From: WJKG01 sp964627305
Lineage (GTDB): Bacteria > Zixibacteria > MSB-5A5 > GN15 > FEB-12
Direction: 5' to 3'
NCBI GenBank assembly: GCA_964627305.1
Contig: CAZVHP010000005.1
Coordinates: 186,001-250,000 of the forward strand
DNA length: 64,000 nt
Shown here one piece after another: positions 27,197 through 33,879 of the stretch; the stretch's first letter is position 1, and each line of letters begins with the position of its first letter. A model generated the notes under the pieces. That model saw only the letters and a list, made by a program, of their open reading frames with translations, did no database searches and was not told the DNA's origin. The translations under genes were made by a program, and so were the position numbers.

Positions 27197-27440
27197 AGAA
27201 TAGCCTTATAGCTGTCCAGGCGGGTTACGTGGCCCTCGTCATGTTCTCAATATCGACCATAAGCGCTTAGACCTAAACTACTTAATTTATCGGAAACTGA
27301 TACCACAGAGCAAGTACTTTCGGGCCCTGTAGTGAGTTATTTATCTCACGGGCACGCGCTACGGCAAACACGGGAATTTGCGGAAACTTTTGTGGCACAA
27401 AGTGCTTTGAGATAGAACAAAGACGACTATTTTTGAATCA

Positions 27441-27479
27441 TCTGCCCGTCAAAGGGTATCAAAGATGGTAATGGGCAGA
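27441..27479 (+). promoter_or_regulatory. Leader hairpin upstream of the selenoprotein gene
   Basis: TCTGCCC (27441-27447) pairs perfectly with GGGCAGA (27473-27479), closing a 25-base loop, about 20 bases before the ribosome site. A second small inverted repeat (GTGAG/CTCAC) is near 27335-27352. The 316-base gap from 27197 holds nothing else I can name. Confidence 0.3.
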
Positions 27480-27512
27480 ATGAAGTAACAAGACAAGTGA
27501 GGTGACAACAAA

Positions 27513-27845
27513 GTGTTAGCAGTGTCGAATTCAGCGAGTCAGGAGCTCTCCAAGGTCCTGGAGCAGGATATGGCCCGGGACAAAGTATTGGTCATCTACT
27601 TCCAGGGTTATGGCTGAGGTGGTCCCGTTCTGGGAATGGCTCTGGATGAGTCAAAGGACCAACTCGAGGCGCTCGAATCCAACGGCATCACAGCCTATAT
27701 TGACCCACGACTAAAAGAGCAGCTTGATCAGATGGGCGATATTTTTGTCGACTACCAAGATCACGGCATCGGCGCCCGCGGCTTCTCAATCCGTGTGGGT
27801 CAGGATGGCGACTGTTCTGCCAAGGGCTGTGAAGGTTGCGGCTAA
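27513..27845 (+). CDS. HesB/IscA-like selenoprotein (in-frame TGA = Sec)
   Basis: 110 residues read through TGA at 27615-27617. Start GTG at 27513 with AGGTGA 7 bases upstream. The reading around the stop is VLVIYFQGYG-U-GGPVLGMALDES, where other HesB-like proteins have G-C-G-G or G-U-G-G; the frame then continues to a C-terminal cysteine cluster (DCSAKGCEGCG). Length and motifs match the HesB-like (IscA-related, iron-sulphur or redox) family, of which selenocysteine members are known. Reading from the internal ATG at 27636 would lose the conserved core. A SECIS-like hairpin follows at the right distance. Confidence 0.88.
27621..27660 (+). promoter_or_regulatory. Candidate bacterial SECIS element
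   Basis: Lower stem GGTCC (27621-27625) with GGACC (27656-27660). Upper stem TGGCTC (27637-27642) with GAGTCA (27648-27653), one G-U pair. Apical loop TGGAT with GG at 27644-27645. Twenty-five bases separate TGA from the loop, inside the usual 16-37 range, and a G is among the first two loop bases, as SelB recognition requires. Confidence 0.75.
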
Positions 27846-27876
27846 GGCAAAACTCAGATGGCGATCGATCGATCAA

Positions 27877-27907
27877 GGCCCGGAGCCGACTCCGGGCCTG
27901 TTTGCTT
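27877..27907 (+). terminator. Selenoprotein gene terminator
   Basis: GGCCCGGAG (27877-27885) and CTCCGGGCC (27890-27898), loop CCGA, then TGTTTGCTT. It lies 31 bases after the stop. Confidence 0.85.
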
Positions 27908-27986
27908 CGTCCGATTCGCCTGCCTGATCACCGGCCCAATCCGGCATGATCCTCGCCGCGCCCGCAGCCCACGGGCAACTTCAGTC

Positions 27987-28712
27987 TCACTGTGTCAGCA
28001 CCTCCGGCTTTGTCAGCCGGGGGACGGTTTCGATGAGCAGACGGCAGGTCAACTCCGAGGCGTGTTCCAGAAACAGCACGAACTCCCCGGCTGCACCGCC
28101 CTCGGATGAGTCAGAGATAACCCTGACAACCACAAATGGGACACGGTTCATGACGCATACCTGACCGACAGCGCCCCCCTCCATCTCCGTGGCAACCGCC
28201 CCGAACTCGCGCTGCAGGTACCGAATTCGCCGCGCATCCGCGATAAATGAATCGCCGGTGGCAATGGTCCCGACCAGGAGCTGTGAGTCCACCTCTCCCC
28301 GTTCCTCAAGCCCCTCCCAGGCTTCGCAGACAGTTCTCACCAGTCGGGGATCGGCTTCAAACATGCGGGTAAGCTCCGGGATTTCGCCGGGGCGCCGACC
28401 GAACGCTGTCAGGTCGATATCGTGCTGCACGACGAAGCTGGAAACAACCACATCTCCCTGACACAGATTCGGAACCAGGGCGCCCGCCAGTCCGGTGAAG
28501 ACAACCGAGTTGACCCCGAACCGATCAATCAGAATCTGGGTGGCAACCGCGGCGTTGACTTTTTCCACGCCGGTGCGAAGCAGGATGGCTTTGCGTTGCT
28601 CAAACGTGCCCAGATAGAAGGTGATTCCCGACTGGACGACGGTCTGCTCAATGTCAGCGTGCTGCAACAGCCGCTGAAGTTCCTCCTCGAGAGCACTAAT
28701 GAGTCCGATCAT
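27987..28712 (-). CDS. 5'-methylthioadenosine/S-adenosylhomocysteine nucleosidase
   Basis: About 241 residues from ATG at 28712 (MIGLISALEEELQRLL), preceded by GGGGAAA; an ATG 14 codons upstream is possible. Family features: the 'G.I.A.EEE' start, VVFTGLAGAL, the acidic purine/ribose motif EMEGGAVGQVCVMNRVPFVV and catalytic Asp in VRVISDSSEGG. It cleaves MTA and SAH to adenine and the thiosugar. SAH is the product of the methyltransferase encoded next to it, so it may relieve product inhibition. Confidence 0.9.
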   Translation of the reverse strand: MIGLISALEEELQRLLQHADIEQTVVQSGITFYLGTFEQRKAILLRTGVEKVNAAVATQILIDRFGVNSVVFTGLAGALVPNLCQGDVVVSSFVVQHDIDLTAFGRRPGEIPELTRMFEADPRLVRTVCEAWEGLEERGEVDSQLLVGTIATGDSFIADARRIRYLQREFGAVATEMEGGAVGQVCVMNRVPFVVVRVISDSSEGGAAGEFVLFLEHASELTCRLLIETVPRLTKPEVLTQ

Positions 28713-28771
28713 ATCAATTTCCCCGGAAAGTTGGTTTGTCGATGTATCGGCCATTCTGCGTGATGGCTCGA

Positions 28772-29536
28772 CTATCGCGGCCGACGAGCAGCAAGGACCA
28801 GATCGCGGGATTTCCGACCAAAACGCCGGGTGAAGAGCAGATTACCAAACTTCTGTATCGGCGAGAATCCCGCCCCCTCAGCGGCGGCGATCAGGTACTC
28901 CGGGTCGAAATTGTCGAACTCATGACGAAAGACTTCGAATGCCGGCGGCCTCTGGTTCAGATCGAGCCTTGTCACATATACTGACAAGCGGCGCCCGCGG
29001 CGTTCGCTGAATCGTTCGTAAACGATGCCTTCGTTCTCGGTAGCCTTGATGGGCATGACCTGTCCCTCCCCTATCACGCTGTAATTGAGGGCCTGCAGCA
29101 CCAGCCAGCCGCCCGGGCGGAGCACGCGCAGGAAGCTACGACAGGCCCTGCGAACACCGTCCCGACTCCCAACACCGGTTATCGCGTTGGCAAGGCACAC
29201 GACCAAATCGAACTGCTCTGTCATGTGTCGCGGCAAGGACTCGAAACGTCCGGTGACCCACGTCACCGGCAAGCCCTCCGCATCGGGGTGATCCTTCGCT
29301 ACCTGAATCATGGACGTCTGGCAGTCAAGCCCCACGGCCTCCACTTCCTGCCGGGCAAACAGCCGGGTGGTCAGGCCGCTCGCGCAGCCGGCATCGAGCA
29401 CACGAGCTGGGTGAAAGCGATCGATCATCGCCTGCACTTCCCGTGCATGGTGCGTTTCACGAGCCGCGGCGTTGGTGATCAGATCGTATTCATCAGCGTA
29501 GACTTCGAAGGCGGAAGGTTGCCTGCTTCTGGTCAT
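28772..29536 (-). CDS. SAM-dependent class I methyltransferase
   Basis: About 254 residues from the ATG near 29536 (MTRSRQPSAFEVYADEYDLI); a GTG 33 codons earlier would overlap the response regulator gene. Motif I is VLDAGCASGLTTRLFARQEVE; motif II/III is FDLVVCLANAITGVGS, then LRPGGWLVLQALN. The substrate cannot be told. In the same run as a two-component pair and upstream of the MTA/SAH nucleosidase. Confidence 0.85.
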   Translation of the reverse strand: MTRSRQPSAFEVYADEYDLITNAAARETHHAREVQAMIDRFHPARVLDAGCASGLTTRLFARQEVEAVGLDCQTSMIQVAKDHPDAEGLPVTWVTGRFESLPRHMTEQFDLVVCLANAITGVGSRDGVRRACRSFLRVLRPGGWLVLQALNYSVIGEGQVMPIKATENEGIVYERFSERRGRRLSVYVTRLDLNQRPPAFEVFRHEFDNFDPEYLIAAAEGAGFSPIQKFGNLLFTRRFGRKSRDLVLAARRPR

Positions 29537-29574
29537 GATTGGTCCGTTCTGTTGAAGGATCGCGTTGTCGGCTG

Positions 29575-30354
29575 TCACACACCGAGTACTTCGCGTTCGT
29601 GCTCGAAGCGAGAAGGCTTCAGCTTGATCAACCACCCCTCGCCATAGGTATCCTGGAGAGCGGCACCGGGATGGTCAACGACCCGTTCGTTGACTTCGAC
29701 AACCGTGCCGGACAGGGGTGACTGCACCGGATGCGAGCGCATATCAGAGGTGAATATCTGCATAAACACGCTGCCCTGACGGATCTCATCGCCGACAGTT
29801 GGCAAATAGACGTTCTGCACCTTGCCGATGGTCGACACGAACGCGTGCTCCACACCAAGCAGTACCAGACCGTCGGTCTGCATCACCATCCAGCAATGAT
29901 CGCCAACCGAGGTGAGCCTGCCGGTCAGGCCATCGGAGGTTCTGTCAGTCGCATCGGATTTGCCATCGACACAATCTGAGCCCCGCACCAGTTCGGCGGC
30001 ACGGCCAACAACCGCCAGCAGTTCCTTTCGGGAAAATGGCTTGGCGATATAGTCGAACGCCCCCAGTTGAGTCGCCTGCAGGGCGGTGTTGATTGTGGCA
30101 TAGCCCGTAATCATGATGACCGGTATGCAGGGATGGGCCTCGCGTACTTTGCGCATAAACTCCAGGCCATCGATCTCCGGCATCATCAAGTCGGTCAGGA
30201 CAATATCGATCTTCTCCCGGTCAATCACATCCAGCCCGTCCTGAGCCGACAGCACCGTCCTGATCTGGTACTCTTCTTTGCCGAGATGCTTGCTGACGCT
30301 GTCGAGCACGATTTGCTCGTCATCGACAACCAGTATGGTCATGTCGCTGGCCAT
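29575..30354 (-). CDS. Response regulator fused to a GcvH-like domain lacking the lipoyl lysine
   Basis: 259 residues. Receiver domain: acidic pocket DDE (11-13), phospho-acceptor Asp55 in LTDLMMPE, Thr83 and Lys105 in IAKPFS. A linker of about 25 residues leads to a domain (about 140-250) that follows GcvH throughout: VQNVYLPTVGDEIRQGS, SPLSGTVVEVNERVVDHPG and YGEGWLIKLKPS. In the hairpin where GcvH has the lipoylated lysine the sequence is FTSDMRSHPVQ, with no lysine. So it is probably a binding or sensing module, not a carrier. No DNA-binding domain. GGAGGT lies 6 bases before the ATG, and the gene sits 21 bases after the kinase. Confidence 0.9.
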   Translation of the reverse strand: MASDMTILVVDDEQIVLDSVSKHLGKEEYQIRTVLSAQDGLDVIDREKIDIVLTDLMMPEIDGLEFMRKVREAHPCIPVIMITGYATINTALQATQLGAFDYIAKPFSRKELLAVVGRAAELVRGSDCVDGKSDATDRTSDGLTGRLTSVGDHCWMVMQTDGLVLLGVEHAFVSTIGKVQNVYLPTVGDEIRQGSVFMQIFTSDMRSHPVQSPLSGTVVEVNERVVDHPGAALQDTYGEGWLIKLKPSRFEHEREVLGV

Positions 30355-30375
30355 CGCCGTACCTCCATATACAAT

Positions 30376-32202
30376 CTATGCCGTAGCGGTTGGCAGAACA
30401 ATCCTAAAAACAGCACCCCCGGCTCGTCCCATATCGATCTCGATCTCACCCTTATGCCGCTCGACAATACCCCAGCTCACCGCGAGACCCAAACCGTTGG
30501 TCCCCTTGGTCGAGAAGAATGGTTCGAACACCTTGTCGATCAGGTTTTCCGGAATTCCCGGACCGGTGTCCTCAACCGAGATCACACAGCGTCGGGCTCG
30601 CCTGTCGTAGTCGATGCCAATGTATATAGTTCCCTTGCCCTTCATGGCGTCGGAAGCGTTGAGCATGAGATTCAGCAGTACCTGGCTCAATTGGTGCGTG
30701 TCCCCCATGATATCAGGGATCTTCCCGCCAATCTCCTTCTCGATTCTGATATTGTGAAACTGCGGCAACCGTTCCACCAGAGACAGAGCCTGGTCGACCA
30801 CCTCTGTCGGCTTCAGTCGGCTGAGCCTGGGTGCATCCTGCCGGGCGAAGTCCAGAAGATTCCTGACGATGTCGCGGCAGCGCAGAGTCTCTCTGATGAT
30901 GACTTTCAGATCGACCTGGTGCGGCGAATCCTCGGGAATGTCATCGAGCATATCCTCAGCGTAGGCGAGAATACCGGTCAGGGGGTTATTGATTTCGTGC
31001 GCCACGCCGGCCGCCAGCTTTCCCAACGCTCCCAGTTTCTCTGCCTGTACCAGTTGATCGCGAAGCTCCCGCTCGCGGCTGATATCGCGCATGATGGTAC
31101 AGGTACCGGTGACAGTGCCTTCATAGTCGAACAACGGAAAGCGGACGGTCTGGAAGTAATGCGCCCGGCCATCAATCTCCACCTGCTCCTCATACGTGTG
31201 GTAGCTGTTGTCCCGGAGCACCTCCAGATCGTGCTGCTTGATTGTCCGAGCGAGGCTTTCGGGCAGGATGTCCTCGGGTCTCTTGCCCACGAAATCTTCC
31301 GGCGCACGGTGAAACGCCCTGGCGATGACCGGATTGACAATCAGGTAGCGACCCTCGAGGTCCTTGATGGAGATCCAGTCATGAGCCGAGTCAATGAAAC
31401 TGCGGAAGCGATACTCGGCGCTTTGGATTTCTCGCTGCAGTCTCACTTGTTCGGTTATCCGGTGCCAGGTGGCCAGCACCGTCTCGACCTCTCCCTCGCT
31501 GTTGAGCAGGGGCTTGCGCGTGACCTCCCAGTAGGCCTCATTGGGGGGGGCGGTGTACCAGACCATCATCTGCGGCCGAGCATCGCGAATCACATCATCG
31601 AAACCCGGCTCGGACCGTCGACACTGCTCGGCCAGAGGTGTGTGGGCGAGAATCTCCTGACACGTCATCCCGACAACATCACGTTCGGCACGGCCGACGA
31701 ATTCAGCGAAGCTCCTGTTGATGCGCAGAATCTCCCTGTCACGCCCCAGTACTACTGCCAGATCAGGCAGGCTGTCGAACAATTGCTGGAGGAACTGCCG
31801 CTCGGACTCAATCTTTCGTTCCAGCTCCGTCTTTTCGATAAGCTGTCTTTTCTGCTCTTCCTGGGCGTTGAGCAGATCCCAGAAGATGTGGGCGGTGGCG
31901 TGGTCGATCAGCTTGGTACCCGAGGGAATAATCCGATATAGCTCATCCAGTACTTCATCGCGTCCGGTCAGCTCAATGAAAAGCTCTGCGTTCGGCAGCC
32001 ACATTGCCTCTGCAAAGTCCGTGGTTGTGTAGATTGCGTTTTCTCTTGCGAACTGCATACCGGGGGCATCATTGTCGGGATCGTGCACACATCGCACGTC
32101 AAGCGGCAACTCGCGCAGGAAACCGCCCAGCGCCAACCTGACGATCGCCCGGCAACCCCGTCCGCCCCCAATGATCACTGTTCGCAGCGGCTTGCGTTCC
32201 AT
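30376..32202 (-). CDS. Sensor histidine kinase with N-terminal Rossmann-like domain and two PAS domains
   Basis: About 608 residues from ATG at 32202 (GAGGA 9 bases upstream). Order: a Rossmann-like nucleotide-binding domain (about 1-110, TVIIGGGRGCRAIVRLAL, then ELFIELTGRDEVLDELYR); a short coiled coil; PAS 1 (about 135-240, FDSLPDLAVVLGRDREIL); PAS 2 (about 255-370); HisKA with phospho-acceptor His near 401 in GVAHEINNPLTG; and HATPase with N box NLMLNASDAM, DTGPGIP and GTNGLGLAVS. No membrane span, so a cytoplasmic sensor. It probably phosphorylates the GcvH-like regulator encoded next. Confidence 0.93.
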   Translation of the reverse strand: MERKPLRTVIIGGGRGCRAIVRLALGGFLRELPLDVRCVHDPDNDAPGMQFARENAIYTTTDFAEAMWLPNAELFIELTGRDEVLDELYRIIPSGTKLIDHATAHIFWDLLNAQEEQKRQLIEKTELERKIESERQFLQQLFDSLPDLAVVLGRDREILRINRSFAEFVGRAERDVVGMTCQEILAHTPLAEQCRRSEPGFDDVIRDARPQMMVWYTAPPNEAYWEVTRKPLLNSEGEVETVLATWHRITEQVRLQREIQSAEYRFRSFIDSAHDWISIKDLEGRYLIVNPVIARAFHRAPEDFVGKRPEDILPESLARTIKQHDLEVLRDNSYHTYEEQVEIDGRAHYFQTVRFPLFDYEGTVTGTCTIMRDISRERELRDQLVQAEKLGALGKLAAGVAHEINNPLTGILAYAEDMLDDIPEDSPHQVDLKVIIRETLRCRDIVRNLLDFARQDAPRLSRLKPTEVVDQALSLVERLPQFHNIRIEKEIGGKIPDIMGDTHQLSQVLLNLMLNASDAMKGKGTIYIGIDYDRRARRCVISVEDTGPGIPENLIDKVFEPFFSTKGTNGLGLAVSWGIVERHKGEIEIDMGRAGGAVFRIVLPTATA

Positions 32203-32252
32203 CGCCACTTGTCCTCACTTGACTGGTGCCGGATGTATGACACCTTCACCAC

Positions 32253-33218
32253 TCAGGACGAGGGGAAGTCGGCATCCAGCATATCGGTATAGTCTTCAAT
32301 CACCTGTGCCATGCTCTCATAGTATCCGGTGGGCTGAATGGTGAAATGCTTCAAAATGCGAGCCAGCCGGTCGGTGACATACGGGTATATCTTCTGCAAG
32401 TTCATGATCCGATATTCATAGAACGCTCCGGCGTCGGCGCGCGACAGACTCTTCTTGATCTCTTCGGGGATATCCCGGCTGTCCAGCACTGACTTGAACG
32501 AGAGTATCCCCTTGGCGAGCGCATAGTTGAAGATATTCCCGATACTCCAGACATCGAAGTCCGCCACATTCTGGTTCAGGTCGAAATCGATCCACCGGAA
32601 GCAACCGGAATCCGAATCCATGATTATGTGATCGTTGCGAATATCGCCATGACACGTCCCGTTCTGGTGCAGAAACTCAATGGCCTCCAGACACGGCAGC
32701 AGCTTGCGAAGAATCCACGGGAGGTCCTGGAAGAAATACTGACGGTGCGTCTTGTTGATGTTGTGAATCATGTTGAACAGGCTCTGCCCCCGGATGAAGT
32801 CAATCACACGAACGTGGTTACCGGCAGCATCGGTGGTCGTGTATCCCTGCATGAAGCGATGATCCCCGCGCACCAGGTCAAGCACCTGCGCTTCCTTCTC
32901 GGGACTGCGGTAGCAGTGAACGCGAAATACACCGATGTGCACGTGGAAGTCCTCGTGGAACTCTGTCTTGAGGATCTTCTGCTGACCATTGTCAAGCTGA
33001 TATGCTCCCAGCACCCAGTACTTCGGCTGGTCACCAATGCCGAACCGTGTTTCATACTTGTGGCCGGTTATGAGGAACTGCCGACCATCGAGACAGAGTA
33101 CATCGCCACGCGTGATCCGCATGGTATCGGTGGTGTCCTCGATGATGTTGGGCGGCGGCACCATCGCCCAGCCCGTCAACTCCCTGATGCGCTCCGTAAG
33201 CTGCTTTTTGTCCATCAT
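32253..33218 (-). CDS. Protein-kinase-like protein
   Basis: 321 residues. A kinase fold is readable: a beta-strand lysine in KILKTEFHED, a hinge, the catalytic loop TCHGDIRNDHII (HGD in place of HRD, with the Asn in place) and metal-binding FRWIDFD in place of DFG. The usual Gly-rich loop is hard to see. Helix-rich C-lobe. It resembles Ser/Thr or aminoglycoside-type kinases encoded beside bacterial two-component systems. Activity is likely but not certain. It heads the run ending in the MTA/SAH nucleosidase, 50 bases upstream of the histidine kinase. Confidence 0.7.
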   Translation of the reverse strand: MMDKKQLTERIRELTGWAMVPPPNIIEDTTDTMRITRGDVLCLDGRQFLITGHKYETRFGIGDQPKYWVLGAYQLDNGQQKILKTEFHEDFHVHIGVFRVHCYRSPEKEAQVLDLVRGDHRFMQGYTTTDAAGNHVRVIDFIRGQSLFNMIHNINKTHRQYFFQDLPWILRKLLPCLEAIEFLHQNGTCHGDIRNDHIIMDSDSGCFRWIDFDLNQNVADFDVWSIGNIFNYALAKGILSFKSVLDSRDIPEEIKKSLSRADAGAFYEYRIMNLQKIYPYVTDRLARILKHFTIQPTGYYESMAQVIEDYTDMLDADFPSS

Positions 33219-33411
33219 AGACAGGCCTCGACAACGCCGGTTGGTTCAGGATTCGGTCGGCCGGGTTTGCCGGTAAGCTATGGCCGTTGGTTACTGGCCG
33301 CAAGGTTTAAACACCAGCGACGCAACCATAACTCGTGGTCGGCACAGAAGAGCGGCTGACCCGACCGGATCAGCCGCCGCATAACACCCAATGTGCTTCA
33401 ATCGCCCCGGA

Positions 33412-33867
33412 TCAGCATGGGCACGGCGACGGTCCGCCGCTGAACAGAAAAGCGATCAGGTAGGTCATATCTGTGATATTGATGAGGCCGTCGCAGTTGA
33501 CATCACCGTGCGCATGAAGACACGGTGCAAGACCACCACTGAAGAGGTACGCGATCAGGTAGGTCATATCTGTGATATTGATGAGGCCGTCGCAGTTCAT
33601 GTCACCACGGAGAGTGCACCCACCGGAGCCGGCGGCGAAGACTTGCCAAAACCCCTGATTGAGTGCGTAGCTGGCAGAACCGACCGTCCCCACCGCCGCC
33701 TGACCGACCGTTCCTGAAAGCGAATAGCTCGCCGATGACATACTGCCCCCACCGCTTCCGATCACGTACCAGTCGATCGTTTCACCGGTCTTGCTCTCCG
33801 CCTGCGCAGAGCCGATCAGCATCAGCAGACATGCAACGATAGCACCAGCGTTCAGAATATGCGTCAC
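33412..33867 (-). CDS. Small secreted protein with two dockerin-like repeats
   Basis: 151 residues from GTG at 33867 (GAGGAG 6 bases upstream). Signal peptide (AGAIVACLLMLIGSAQA), then a short Gly/Ser-rich beta segment (SSASYSLSGTVGQAAVGTVG) and two repeats of NCDGLINITDMTYLIAYLF type. The repeats have the Asp/Asn spacing of dockerin EF-hand-like calcium loops. The two repeats are encoded by nearly identical DNA. The presumed role is anchoring or assembly at the cell surface; the partner cohesin is not in this window. Confidence 0.8.
   Translation of the reverse strand: MTHILNAGAIVACLLMLIGSAQAESKTGETIDWYVIGSGGGSMSSASYSLSGTVGQAAVGTVGSASYALNQGFWQVFAAGSGGCTLRGDMNCDGLINITDMTYLIAYLFSGGLAPCLHAHGDVNCDGLINITDMTYLIAFLFSGGPSPCPC
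33452..33597. repeat. 47-bp direct repeat inside the dockerin-like gene
   Basis: 33452-33498 and 33551-33597 are identical over 47 bases (begin GCGATCAGGTAGG, end CGTCGCAGTT), spaced 99 bases apart. They encode the two dockerin-like repeats and indicate recent duplication or gene conversion. Confidence 0.9.
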
Positions 33868-33879
33868 AACCCGCTCCTC

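Noticed and set aside
27623..27635. Short hairpin TCCC-GTTCT-GGGA as the SECIS of the HesB-like gene
   Set aside because: Its loop starts only 9 bases after the TGA, too close for bacterial SECIS; the longer stem with loop at 27643-27647 fits better.
27636..27845. A separate 69-residue gene starting at ATG 27636
   Set aside because: It has no ribosome site and begins in the middle of a HesB-like domain; the upstream frame with a good ribosome site continues into it across the TGA.
30067..31941. A 624-codon open frame on the plus strand opposite the histidine kinase gene
   Set aside because: The minus-strand kinase has every expected motif; the plus-strand translation has no recognisable domain and is a by-product of codon bias.
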